In this document: positions 15,601 through 25,530 of the stretch, piece by piece
Position numbering within the stretch: position 1 is the first letter of the stretch
How the letters are laid out: each line of letters opens with the position of its first letter
From: Mytilus trossulus
Lineage: Eukaryota > Mollusca > Bivalvia > Mytilida > Mytilidae
Assembly (NCBI RefSeq): GCF_036588685.1
Contig: NC_086382.1
Span: forward strand, 59,600,987 to 59,664,986
DNA: 64,000 nt
Direction: 5' to 3'
Translations under genes and position numbers: made by a program
The notes under the pieces: model-generated
The model's input: the letters and a program-made list of their open reading frames with translations, nothing else
What the model was told of the DNA's origin: nothing
Databases searched by the model: none

Positions 15601-18600
15601 TACACAGCATTTTATGTAATGATGTTTTACGCAAAAAGTAGAAACTATCAGAATGTTCAATTTTTTAAAATGGTACTTTTGACGGTCATTTAAGCAAATT
15701 AGAAACTTTTCAAGAAGTAATTTCGAACATAATTTTTCAAAGTTTTAAATGAATCAAGCTTGATAATATAACAAATTTTGACTATGGTGTATATCATAGT
15801 TTATAGTGTACTGATTCATCTTTCAAACTGTATTATTTCAAAATGTTTTTTTTTTGTTTATTTTAAGACCAGCAATAAAAAATTATGATTGTTTTAAAAT
15901 ATTTATGATATTTTCTTTTTGATTGAAGAATATGAAATAAAATAAAATTAATTAAAACATATAAAAAGTGAGACAACAACAACTGGAAATTGAATATGGA
16001 ATTTTGCTATAAAGGGTTGGAAGAGCTGAATGGGTTATTTACATCTTATTAATTTATTTTTCTCTTCTAGTATTTAATACAACCTATTGCAGTTTATTCA
16101 AAGTTCTGACCAAATTTTAATTTGTTTTATCAAATCAAGCTGTATAACAGGTTACAGCAACATGCCTTGAGTGTGTAGGCAAAGGTAAAATATTTGGTTA
16201 GCTTGTTTTCAAGCTGAACCATGAAGTCCTATAGACAGATACATTGAGTATCTATTGAACTAGTTTACTAGAAGAGTAGTATACCCAACTCCACAGTTCA
16301 GCTAATAAGCAAGCAAACCAAACACATTACTGATACCTATACATACACACTCAAGGCATTTTGCTATAAAAATTCAAACCAACTGCTCTTAAAGTGCCAC
16401 CCTCATGTAATCAAAGAACAAAGTGATCACATCATATCTGGGAACATTTTTAAATGTCATGAACTATTTATTTACAGAAAAATTGTGTCCTCACCTTACA
16501 TTTGAGCCTATTAGAGTATTAAAAGTCCTGTTGTTGCAATTTAATACCACTCAAATTAGGCAATAAGTACACCAATTAACTGTTCTTCCTTTAGCAACTC
16601 CTGCAGTGATTTGAAATATTAAAGTTGCATTACAGTGCTTATCCAGTGACCTTTGGGGTATCACATTAGCAATGACTAAAACAGTTTACCAAATTGCAGT
16701 TAGATTTCTACTCCGACCAACTCATCAACTTGTGAAATATTTTAGCAGACTTCTCAAGTGAAATGTTGTTAGTACAAGTGAGTGCTGTAAAATAAAAAGT
16801 AATACTTTAAAAAAATACCATCCAGATCCAGTTTATAGTTGATACTTTTGTCAATCATTTTTAACAAAAATAATATCTTACTATAGAATGAGTAACTGAA
16901 TAAAAAGGTCTAATTTTGACATAGAAACTTCTATCATAAATAAATATTATAAATGAATAGTTCCAAACATTGTTTTGTAGGTGTATATTTTATAGCTTTG
17001 CCTTCTAAGAGAAAGTTATTGTGCAATTGTGATTCAAATAACATTTTCTATCTGCTGGCATTAAAGGGAAATAATTTTATTGAGTTCAAATGTACACTAA
17101 AAATTAAATCATAGTGTTAACAGCTTTTTTCAATATTTTAAATCATCTTTCATAATTAAACAAATTTCATTGTTCTTTTCAGAACAGAGGATAAAAGTTG
17201 AATAATCACAGAAATAATGTTACAAACAAATTAAATGGGGAAATTTGATATTTGTCAGACAGAACAAAACTTTTGCTGATTATCAATCATATAAATTATT
17301 TCCCTTTAATGCCAGCAGATCAGTAATTTGTATAGAAAATATTATTCGAATCACAATTGCACAATAACTTTCTCTTAGAAAACAAAGCTATAAAATATAC
17401 ACCTACAAAAAAATGTTTTGAACTATTCATTGATGATATTTATTTATGATAAAAGTGTCCATGTCAAAATTAGACCTTTTTATTCAGTTACTCATACTTA
17501 GGTAAGATATTATTTGTGTTAGATATGATTGACTAAGATATCAACTAACTGGATCTGGATGGTAAGTATTACTTTTTACTTGACAGCACTCACTTCATAC
17601 TAACAACATTTCACTTGAGCAATCTGCTAAAATATTTTACCAGTTGATCAGTTAGTTGGAGTAGAAATGTAACTGCAATTTGGTAAACTGTTTTAGTCAT
17701 TGCTATTGTGATACCACAAAGGTCACTGGATAAGCACTGTAACATTTTTATTTGAAATGTAGATTAGGACTATTTATTTTAAACAAAGTTTGAATTTTAA
17801 TTTCACATAATTCATCTGTGCCCCTCATGATTTATGCCTCAAATTGGTTTTGTTAATAAATATATATGGCTTCATCAATACCCAGAAACCAATTGCCATA
17901 AACTTTTCAAACTTGGAAGATTAGTTGTCATATTCCCTTTACCTTGCTTTATCTTCAGTTTGAACTATAATGTGAAATTTTATACATCAGTTATGGGTAA
18001 TTGAACACTTTTAAGCTCACCTGGCCAAGTGAACTTTTCTCATGACTTGGCTTCCGTCATTCGTCGTCATCGTTAACTTTTACAAAAAACTTCTCTGAAA
18101 CTATTTGGCCAAAATTAACCAAACTTGGCCACAATCATCATTATGGTATCTTGTTTTAAAGATGTGGCCATTGACCCAGCCAACCAACCAAGATGGCTGC
18201 CATGGCTAAAAGTTGATGTATTTAAAAAGGTTGTTTTTCGCTTATATCTCTGAAACCAAAGCTTTTGGGGCAAATCTTCAATATGGTTAAATTATTTGTC
18301 AGGTCAACAACTATCTGCCCGTAAATTTTCAGACAAATCGGACAATTGGATGGGTTGCTGCCCCTGAATTAGTAATTTTATGAAAATTTTGCAGTTTTTT
18401 GGTTGTTATCGTTAATGTTATTATAGATAAAGATAAACTGTACACAGGAATAATGTTCAGCAAAGTAAGATCTACAAATAATTCAACATGACAAAAGCGG
18501 TCAATTCACCCCATAAGGAGTTATTGCCCTTTAAAGACAAATTTAACCAAACTTGGCCACATTAAGCATAAGGGTATTAAGTTTCAAAAATGTGTCCAAT

Positions 18601-20938
18601 GACCTTGCCTGCCAACCAACGTGGCAGACCTGGCTAAAAAAAGAACATAGGGAAAAATGCAGGTTTTTTTTACTTATATCTCTGAAACTAAAGCAAAAGT
18701 ATAACAGTTGCATTATTTCATGCATCAATTATTAAAAAAAAATCAGGTGAGAGACACAGGCTCATTGAAGCCTCTACTTTAAGTTTAACAATGGTACCTC
18801 ATAAATGCAACGCTGTTGATTCAAAATGATTTCTGGGTCACTTTGTAAACTTGAGTTTCCTTTGCCTGATTAGAAAGAATCTTGTAACTATGAACAATAG
18901 AGCCATTAGAGGGAAGAATCCTACTGATATAGGGGTCAAAGTTGAAGGTCACTGTATGTTAGAAAATTAGTATCCTGAATGTTACTTTCATTTCCATTTC
19001 CTGATTAAAATAAAACTTACTCATGCAGATGGACGATATAGTGACTGGTAAGCCACCTACAAATCAGGTTCTTATAAGTGGTTTCTGGGTGGAAAATTGA
19101 CCTTCCTTGATTGGAACTAAACTAATAGGGAAAGAAGCATTATGACTTTGTATTTAATCGGTCAAAGTTTAAGATGATTGTTACTATAGGAAGAAAATTT
19201 TCAGTCATTTACTATAGGTAGAAACTTTTGGGAATGGAGTAGCTTACAGATTGTAACTTGAGTTCTTTTTGATTGAGTTGAAACTAATTCAGATGAATGA
19301 TTAAAAAAAAGAAAGACAATTTCAGTTTTTGTGTCAATCAGTTTAGCTCAAGGTCTTTTGAAATACCTTGAATTAACACATTTAAGGCGAAATAGAAACA
19401 TACTTATCTATTTAATAGAATAAGACAACATTAACGCCCTACACCAACAATGAATTAATGAATGTTGAAGGGTAGGTAGGTAGACTTCAAAGTTAACAAA
19501 ACCAATGAGACATCCTGTGTTTAAATCATAATATGACAAAAATTTGTCTGAAAGGAATAAATATTAAAATGTTAATAAATTTCTTTGAATTTCCAAGTTG
19601 ATTGAAGTAGGCTGTATAACTGATTTTGAAAGTCATTATATTTGTAAGTGCAGGAGTTATCAGTAAAATAAATAATAAGTAAGCTGAATGACTCTTCTAG
19701 TTGGATAAAAAAAATAAAAATTGTTCTCAATTGTTCTTGCAAATAACCTTTTTTGAAAGCCATCCATCTGTAATATTGGTTTACAATATATGACTTGTGT
19801 ACCTATTCACCATTTTAAATTTGATGCTACTAACACTAGCTTTATGTCTCACAACACTAATGTATTTTCTGTGATGCACCTTGTGTAAATCAAGCAATGG
19901 TCAGAATCTAAAATTTGTCTGAAAAGTAAATGTGATCAACTGTTATGCTATAAATCCTGTAGTTTTATCTATTTATACTGGGTATCATTTATTTACAGTG
20001 GAACCTGTTTCTTCAGAATGACTAGTGATTAAAGTATTCCAACTATATGTAAACAAAAAATGTCTCTTCACATACATGCAAACTTATTTGAAATATAAGC
20101 ACTAGAATACAATTTATTTTAATCTTCACGGTATAAAATGTTTACATAGCCTTTTCCATTGGAGACAAAAGACACAGTCCTATTGTTCTTACCAGCCATT
20201 GGCAATATTTTTCAAAAGCAATTTTACCTTAGATGGCCTAAAAGTTGAACAGGTTTCATTGTAATTTTATTCAATACAACTATTTATGTTTACATCAAAA
20301 ATACAGAGACGTTTTTATCCAAAGAAGTTCAGATATCAGATTAACTGTACAGATATAATGAATTTACAACCATCTTTAGTTTTTGTAAAGACCTTCATCT
20401 AGGATCATACAGATTTTTTCATGAAAAATATAAATGTAAAGAAAATCTGGAAGAAAAGATGTTGTTCTTTTTATAATCGATTGAAACTAAGTCCTCCTTT
20501 TAAAGCTTCTTGTATTGGATGATAGTATCTCTAGATATGTAAACACAATTTCACTAGTTGCCGAACATTATAAAAAACATACAATTGCTCACCATTCTGG
20601 CATAAAATATATTGTGAAATTAACCAAATGAATAAAAAAAAATTCTTTCTAACTATAATTGTCAAAAAAAATGGATGAGCTGTTGTTGTGTAATTTTATG
20701 AACATTTACAGAATTGTTTCAAATTTTACTTTGTTAAAAATCAATTTGGAGCTTTTGATTTGCTTTATAAGAATATGCCTATAGAAATACAGAAATAAGT
20801 GAGGTTGTTATATTTTCAGGTGGTGATGATATTAAAACCTCTAAAGAGGATGACATGGATAAAGAAGATGGTTCTATCGTAGAATCCGAGGAGGAAGATC
20901 TTGGTGAAAGCATTGAATTGTCAGAAAAAGACATTTAG
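649..20938 (+). CDS. SMARCE1: SMARCE1/BAF57-like SWI/SNF subunit (spliced, 15 core exons)
   Basis: BAF57 is the HMG-box DNA-binding subunit of BAF (SWI/SNF) nucleosome remodellers and acts in the nucleus. Exons read by eye: 649-697, 1019-1044, 1610-1684, 3010-3084, 3518-3649, 4327-4402, 4714-4784, 5720-5777, 7025-7197, 7605-7706, 8802-9065, 9455-9745, 9997-10080, 10348-10567, 20820-20938. All join in phase and sum to 1815 nt, 604 residues plus stop (vertebrate BAF57 is about 411; the extra length is the Met/Gln/Pro and Ser-rich C-terminal part). Order: short N-terminus, HMG box about residues 62-135, conserved [10 protein letters not shown] block from residue 188, coiled coil about 236-350, Gln/Met/Pro-rich 368-464, acidic tail. 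The start ATG is the first in an exon beginning at 632 after a TCTTACAG acceptor. The product name is secure; some donors (GTTGGT at 5778) are weak. Confidence 0.93.
2164..2950 (+). repeat. CCCCGGCTTTAAAAAAG dispersed repeat with internal 165-bp tandem units
   Basis: Starts with TACCCCGGCTTTAAAAAAGG and ends near CACTTGCGGCAG. Inside, a 165-bp unit (CGTCACATTTTTCTCAGG... to ...CACTTGTATGATTTTACA) repeats at about 2441, 2606 and 2770. Because 165 is divisible by three, the array stays open in more than one frame and yields spurious 130-200-residue reading frames. A second, shorter copy lies at 7,798-8,270. Confidence 0.8.
3010..4402 (+). CDS. SMARCE1: SMARCE1 HMG-box exons (3010-3084, 3518-3649, 4327-4402)
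   Basis: These three exons encode the HMG box that binds DNA, including four-way-junction DNA, in BAF57. Visible hallmarks are [14 protein letters not shown] at the domain start, then [20 protein letters not shown], then the third-helix and extension region ending in [10 protein letters not shown]. These are almost residue-for-residue the vertebrate BAF57 box. The first two exons end in phase 0 and the third in phase 1. The intron before 3010 contains the CCCCGGCTTTAAAAAAG repeat with its internal tandem array. Confidence 0.94.
4751..5036 (+). repeat. Tandem triplication of the SMARCE1 exon 7 end with its splice donor
   Basis: The segment beginning GAGAACAAAGAACACC and running through GGGGCCAACAAGTAA, CATTTCCCTGAAAGTGTAC and TTTTATTAGATAATATAT occurs three times (starts 4756, 4856, 4952). 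The first contains the real exon end (4784) and donor GTAAGT. The two downstream copies keep the coding end but have donor GTAAAT and are more like each other than like the first, so the second duplication is the younger. Confidence 0.9.
5040..5215 (-). repeat. Short interspersed repeat (GAAGATGTGG / CAATGAGCAAAGCCCATA family)
   Basis: Contains GAAGATGTGGTAACATTGCC and CGGCCTTCAACAATGAGCAA. Related copies, some partial, are at about 6,575-6,750, 35,098-35,150, 39,385-39,680, 55,950-56,080 and 61,630-61,850 (the last in opposite orientation, with GTCTCATTGGCAATCATACC). This is an abundant mussel repeat; I see no coding capacity. Confidence 0.65.
6575..6750 (-). repeat. Second copy of the CAATGAGCAAA short interspersed repeat
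   Basis: Shares CGTTCAACAATGAGCAAAAC and the following AAACAATTCAAACGAGAAAA with the other copies. It sits in the SMARCE1 intron before exon 9. Confidence 0.6.
7025..9065 (+). CDS. SMARCE1: SMARCE1 conserved core and coiled-coil exons (7025-7197, 7605-7706, 8802-9065)
   Basis: Exon 7025-7197 carries the BAF57-specific block with [17 protein letters not shown] and [12 protein letters not shown]. Exon 7605-7706 continues with a Lys/Glu-rich helix ([19 protein letters not shown]). Exon 8802-9065 encodes a long charged helix of repeated EEEERxKREEE type ending in a Pro run (VPPPPI). This is the region through which BAF57 contacts other BAF subunits. The intron between the last two exons carries a second copy of the CCCCGCTTTAAAAAAGG repeat (about 7,798-8,270). 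Confidence 0.9.
7798..8270 (+). repeat. Second CCCCGCTTTAAAAAAGG repeat copy in a SMARCE1 intron
   Basis: Begins TACCCCCGCTTTAAAAAAGG and ends near CACTTGCGGCGGGGG. It has the same internal motifs as 2164-2950 (GGAACTACAATACAAGGATT, CTTCCTGTTTA) but only about one and a half internal units. Confidence 0.75.
9455..10567 (+). CDS. SMARCE1: SMARCE1 low-complexity C-terminal exons (9455-9745, 9997-10080, 10348-10567)
   Basis: The first exon encodes 97 residues dominated by Met, Gln, Pro and Asn (repeats such as [10 protein letters not shown]), absent from vertebrate BAF57. The second encodes [18 protein letters not shown]. The third is Ser/Asp-rich with repeated MSPD motifs and ends in a basic patch ([15 protein letters not shown]) that could be a nuclear localisation signal. 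It finishes with one nucleotide of a split codon (phase 1), the phase shared by all three possible downstream exons. If the 10,568 donor is not used the frame runs on to a stop at about 10,620. Confidence 0.82.
13869..14057 (+). CDS. ZEB/zfh-1-type double zinc-finger cassette exon in the SMARCE1 gene
   Basis: An exon of 189 nt (63 codons), phase 1 at both ends, preceded by a TTTTTAG acceptor and followed by a GTGAGA donor. It encodes two fingers: [10 protein letters not shown]...H-x3-H, then [18 protein letters not shown] followed by HMNHR. The [13 protein letters not shown] and [12 protein letters not shown] strings are hallmarks of the C-terminal finger cluster of ZEB1/ZEB2/zfh-1 E-box-binding repressors, which normally holds three fingers; only the last two are here. 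Exon 14 of SMARCE1 (ending 10,567) splices into it in frame and it splices in frame to 20,820 (667 residues) or to 14,307 (638 residues). Unspliced it reads on to a TGA at 14,159-14,161 followed at once by AATAAA. No ZEB homeodomain or N-terminal fingers are visible nearby. Confidence 0.75.
14307..14338 (+). CDS. Alternative terminal exon after the zinc-finger cassette
   Basis: A TTTATTAG acceptor is followed by a short in-frame coding end ([10 protein letters not shown] and TAA) in the phase left by the cassette donor at 14,058. It shares its first nucleotides GTGGTG with the main last exon at 20,820, so it may be a duplicated acceptor end or a genuine short isoform end. A 3'UTR would follow into the AT-rich stretch from 14,339. 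Confidence 0.4.
16161..16359. mobile_element. Foldback MITE-like element (TIR GCCTTGAGTGTGTA)
   Basis: The ends GCCTTGAGTGTGTAGG and TACACACTCAAGGC are inverted. Internal sequence is also partly inverted (GGTTAGCTTG.../...CAAGCAAACC). A related element is at 30,859-31,089. No coding sequence. Confidence 0.7.
16630..17743. repeat. Large inverted repeat: two ~450-bp arms around a ~213-bp loop
   Basis: Arm 1 (about 16,630-17,080) runs from ACAGTGCTTATCCAGTGACC to GCTGGCATTAAAGGGAAATA. Arm 2 (about 17,294-17,743) is its reverse complement, from TATTTCCCTTTAATGCCAGC to GGTCACTGGATAAGCACTGT, with scattered mismatches. It lies in the long intron before the last SMARCE1 exon (or in the 3'UTR of the short isoform). 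No open frame of note; probably a foldback DNA element or an inverted duplication. Confidence 0.85.
18016..18782. repeat. Long copy of the AGCTCACCTGGCCAAG repeat
   Basis: Begins AGCTCACCTGGCCAAGTGAA and ends GGCTCATTGAAGCCTCTAC. Internal hallmarks are AACCAACCAAGATGGCTGCC and TGTTCAGCAAAGTAAGAT. I recognise it as a high-copy bivalve repeat; non-coding here. Confidence 0.7.
20820..20938 (+). CDS. SMARCE1: SMARCE1 last coding exon (acidic tail)
   Basis: A TATTTTCAG acceptor is followed by 38 codons rich in Asp, Glu and Ser ([20 protein letters not shown]) and a TAG. Its phase (two nucleotides of a split codon) fits both the donor at 10,568 and the cassette donor at 14,058. The acidic end resembles the Glu-rich C-terminus of vertebrate BAF57, but ZEB proteins also end acidic, so composition alone does not assign it. 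Confidence 0.75.
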
Positions 20939-21505
20939 GACACATGTACCTAATCCAGAATCATTTACATTGTCATAGTTGTAGTATGTGTATAAGTAAT
21001 GTGAACATAGTCAAATGTCACTTTCTTTGTTATATGTAAAAAGTTGAACATGTTTTCTTACAAAAATAATTTGCTATCTTTATCCCAAACTTATTTTGTT
21101 TCTTATAAAAATTGCAGTATTTAACAATCATATTATTTTCCATCCATTCATTCCACAAACAAACAATTTAATTGGTTGTGATTTTTTGTTGGACCTATTC
21201 ATTCTTGCTAGAGAATGAACATACATGTTTTCATCAGATCCATCTAGTCAGGCATTATCATTAACATAGTTATCATTGAATGGTGCTTGCTACATTTTCT
21301 CTTGATTTCCAAAATTAAAGATTAGCATATTTAGATAAAGAAGGATCATAAAATGTGTAAAGTGATAATGAAAAGCAGATTTAAGAGCAATAATAATGGT
21401 TAAAAGCAAAACGTACTTTAAAAACATATTTCCATTTGAATTGTATTTTTGAAATGGTAAAAAAAAATCTGTATGGATTATTTTTTGTATGCTTGTATAG
21501 GAAGC

Positions 21506-21511
21506 AATAAA
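21506..21511 (+). other. Polyadenylation signal for SMARCE1
   Basis: AATAAA lies about 570 bases after the TAG stop at 20,936-20,938, in AT-rich 3'UTR-like sequence. It is the first well-placed canonical hexamer after the stop. Confidence 0.5.
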
Positions 21512-22940
21512 GTTATATATAAAGAAAAAATTGTTAGTTGATGATTTTCTACTGCAGAAACATTGATTTATATTTAAGTAGACACTTGTTAGACATATCA
21601 GCAGTGGTGGTCCAATGGAAGTGTGATAACTGCCTTTGTGGTCACATGGTTGCTTGCTAATCTGTGGTAAAACTTGAAAAAATGTTTTTTGCTGCTTCTC
21701 TTCTTAGCAAAAGATATTTCGGGGAACAAACTGGTCAGCTCTTGAGTGTGAATAATGTGTCTGGGTATGGTAAACTTGAGATCTCACCTGTTTTATTAGT
21801 TACAATGTGTAAGACAAGTACGAAACAGGGTTCTTTGTCATAGACACTGGATGTTTAACCACCAACAATCTGTCAATCCTAGTCATAGGACATTCACATT
21901 TTACCAATCTGAATTTGCAAGACATAAAGATAAAGAGAAACTGTATACAGAAAGACATGATATACAAGGTGCAAAAATGACCAAAATCATTAATAAACTT
22001 TACATGTTGGTATTATTTGTCCTAAGTTATTTCACATTGTCTTTAATAGGCCGTAGAGTTTTTTTAGTGAGTTCCTTCATTAGTATATTAGTAGGAGAGA
22101 GAGAGAATATGCTTTTCTAATATTTCAGTTGAAGATTCTTAAATGCATTTAAGATTAAGATTTCCCAAGCAAATATGTAATAAGACCGTTTCTCCGGGTT
22201 CATTCTTGTCCATTCTGGTTCAATGGCTCTTAACTTATCTTTCTAAACTTCAAGTGTATATTGTACCCGACATCAATATTTTATGTTTACAAATCCAAAA
22301 AAAAGAAGATGGAAAATACAATGAAATACATAGTTTTAGATCACATCAAATGTGTTTTATGTTGAGAGTATGAAGTGGAAATGTGAAATTTTGAAGTATC
22401 AAACACAAAGTTGAAGGCATGGACCATGGTGAAAACTTTATTATTTTTCAAACATTGACTATCAGATTACTGTAAATCTATAATTGGACATCTTTAATTT
22501 GTTTGCCAGGATATGTGTATGTAAAGTTGCAGGAAAAGAGTTTTTACATTGGATTCCAATTGTCTAGTTTTTAAGTTGCTTTCTCATTTCTTACTGACCT
22601 GATGTTAAATGTGAGACAGATTCAATGTGTAAACATACTAAGTCAAAGATGACAAATAGATGATTTCTTTTTCCCATTCTACATTTATATTTTTATTTCA
22701 GTAGCTTTCTGTAACAACCTGCATAAGGAATGTATATCACTGGATGCTTTTCAACTTCAAGTTTCTTTATAATAAAGGGAGAATGATCACTTGCATTTAC
22801 AAATCCATCCCCCCCTTTTTTTTTTTATCAAATTCTAAACAAAAACGATATATAGCTGGGTAGTTCGGAAGTAAAGTTGCTGGCCTACACTTAATCTCAA
22901 CCTCTTTGTACATTTCTTCAACTGTAAATAAACTCTCCAT
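21512..22940. other. Intergenic stretch with no recognised gene
   Basis: AT-rich sequence downstream of SMARCE1. The open frames present are short, lack family resemblance and have no matching splice context. No repeat I recognise apart from the hammerhead-type copy that begins near 22,940. Confidence 0.5.
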
Positions 22941-23115
22941 AGATACCAGGATTGCAATTTTGTATTTGCACCAGACGCAAATTTCGTCTTCAAAAGACTC
23001 ATCAGTGACATCAAAAAGATCGAATTAAGTATGGAGTTGAGAGCATTGGAGACCAAAAATTCCGTTAAGTTTGGCCAAATACAGCTAAACTATTCCTGAG
23101 GAAGAAAAACCTTAG
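22940..23115 (-). mobile_element. Hammerhead-type repeat, copy A (degenerate)
   Basis: The minus strand reads CACTGATGAGTCTTTTGAAG, then ACGAAATTTGCGTCTGGTGC (22,968-23,011). The core CTGATGA and GAAA are kept but stem III has decayed. The body (GAGAGCATTGGAGACCAAAA, GGCCAAATACAGCTAA) matches the other copies. Confidence 0.75.
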
Positions 23116-23795
23116 TATTTAAAAAATTCAAAGTTTTGTAAACAGTTGATTTATAATTGTAACCATATCATATGGTAATTCATGTCAACATATGATGAAA
23201 TTGGTTACAGAAATATTGTGATGAGGTCGTCTTCGTATCTTGCATTTTTTTTAGACAACTTGAAACAATTATCTGTAACAAACGTGATGATATCAACTTT
23301 CCTCTTGTCAACTGCCAATATCTCAACAGTAGCATATCCTCTGTTCATGGTTTGTGCATATCTCAATTATATGTATTGCAGTAAAATTTGTACCATTAAT
23401 GTTATAGGTTCGTGCCTGTTCACCTTATACAAATCAATTAACAGGGTTTGCTCCTTACACAAAAAATACACCTATTGATTTGTGTGCATAGTGATAAATA
23501 TTGAGTGTGAAAATTATATATATAAGTATATGTGATAAGAATGCCAACGAGAACACTCTCCATCCAAGTTTGTATGTTTGTTGTTACTTATTATGCCTGC
23601 TTGGGTTGCTCAATCCATTTTGTCTATCTAACGGAGCTATATACGACTGCCCTTCATTTGTGAGGTTTAGCTATAAACCAGATAACAGATAACACAGTTG
23701 TGTTGGCCAAACTAAATAGTTACACCCCTGTTAATTACAATATCCATAGCAATCTTAAATTTTTGAAAATGTTCAAATCACTGTAATAATATATA

Positions 23796-24908
23796 CACAT
23801 GGAAAAAAGTATTGCAACACCTTGATTTTTTAAAACTTGAAAAATCAACCTCTTTTTTTGGATGAAATATAATAAAATATTTGTATAATATTATTGAAAC
23901 ATAATATATGATAACACTGGCCTTTGAAACGGACAAAAAATGTTTAAAAAAATAAATTTATATAACCACAATTTTAATAACAAAATGAAGTGTTTTTTGT
24001 ACAAAAAAATGCATTTTACAACTATTACTGTAGTCGAAATTTTCAATGTCAGACATTTCAAAATTAATCTTCAGATGACTATTCACAACATGGGTGATCG
24101 TTATACCACAAAGAATTAGTACTTTGTGCGCATCCTCCATTCAAACGGATAACTGCATCATAACGTCTTCTGAATCCTGCCATAAATCGACTTATTTGTT
24201 GCTACGGTAGCAGCAACCATTTCTGATGAAGGGCATTGCTTATTTCATGATGTGTTTGAACTGGTGTGTCTGTTCGTTAACAAAGGTCTCCGATATGGTC
24301 TTATCACACGATAACCAGTAGCGATGAGTCGATCTTGAACAGCTCTTGTTAAAAGGCGCCTGTATACCCACCACTCTTTTTATGATTGCATTGTATTCAA
24401 TGGGTTTCCTTCTGACCAATCTTCATTATGCCTAATTTTCCCTAGCAAAGGGTATACTGGGGGTCTTCTTTATCTCGGAAGGTCTTTAACATCGTTTATT
24501 GCCTGACTTTTATTCTCAAAACGACTCATAGTGAAATAGTGATGACCAACAATACGTGTAGTTGTAACAGCGACATCCCTGCTTCCTCATGCTGATAATC
24601 TACCATCTTGCTATAGTTAAGAGTTGTTGAGGACCCATTACAAGGTGTCAATCACATAACTTTAAAAACTTTGTTATTTAAATTGTTGCGAACAATGAGG
24701 ATAAAAAAACATCTGTTTTGATGTTTACGGGTACAGTAGGTGCATGTGCAGATAAGAACTTATCGAGTCGATATTTATTGATTAAACTCAGGTGATACTT
24801 AAATAATGTTTAACTTATTCGATTTTACCAAATTATATCACAAAAAAATAAAAAGTGTATTTTTAATTTGAATTTTAATTAGGTGTTGCAATACATTTTT
24901 TCCATGTG
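23796..24908 (-). mobile_element. Decayed Tc1-like DNA transposon with internal deletion
   Basis: Terminal inverted repeats CACATGGAAAAAAGTATTGC (and on to AACACCT) and the reverse complement at 24,881-24,908, flanked by TA duplications at 23,794-23,795 and 24,909-24,910. On the minus strand broken frames resemble a Tc1-family transposase: a helix-turn-helix/linker region with a VQDRLIATGYRVIRPYRRP-like segment, and far downstream a C-terminal piece MAGFRRRYDAVIRLNGG matching the usual RRRxxAVIxANGG end. The central DDE catalytic part is missing and there are several stops, so the copy is non-autonomous. Confidence 0.82.
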
Positions 24909-24984
24909 TAAACATTCAGCAATTGTTCATAATTATTATATTACGGAAATTTGAATTGCAATATAAGCGGAAGGATTGATTACC

Positions 24985-25530
24985 TATAGAACCAGGTTCA
25001 ACCCACCATATTTTTCTTAAAATTTCTTGTACCAAGTCGGAAACGTTGAAGTTGTTATCAAATAATCAATTTCTCTCTCTGTATTCCGGCGTTTGTGTTT
25101 GTTGCAGTTCAGTGTTTCTGTTGTTCCGTTGTTTTTCTCCTATAGATTATAAGTTTCCCTGGGCTTTATTTTGTGACCCCGATTTGTTTTTGCATAATCA
25201 ATTCAATACTATTGAACAGTGGTATACTCCTGTTTCCTTAATTATGATGTAAATGATCGTGCACGGGTCTGAACATTATGTTTTTTTAAGCATTATCAAG
25301 TATGCAATTTAATTACAAAACAAACAAAAGAAATCAGTAAAACAGTTCGTTGTTTTGTACACAAAGAATAGGCGAAATATAAAAGAGATATTCAAAAATG
25401 GAAAGAGACGAAAAGACAATAACAGTACACAAAACACATTATAGAAAACTGAAAACCGAGCAATACGAATCCCACCAAAACAAGGATGGGGGTGATCTTG
25501 GGTGCTCGAAAAGGGCAAGCAAATCCTACG
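24985..25530. repeat. Two dispersed repeats side by side
   Basis: About 24,985-25,250 is a copy of the ACCAGGTTCAACCCACCAT / TTGTACCAAGTCGG repeat. About 25,310-25,530 is a degenerate copy of the family best seen at 30,095-30,300 (ATAGAAAACTGAAAAC, ATCCCACCAAAACAAGGATG). No coding capacity that I would support. Confidence 0.55.
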
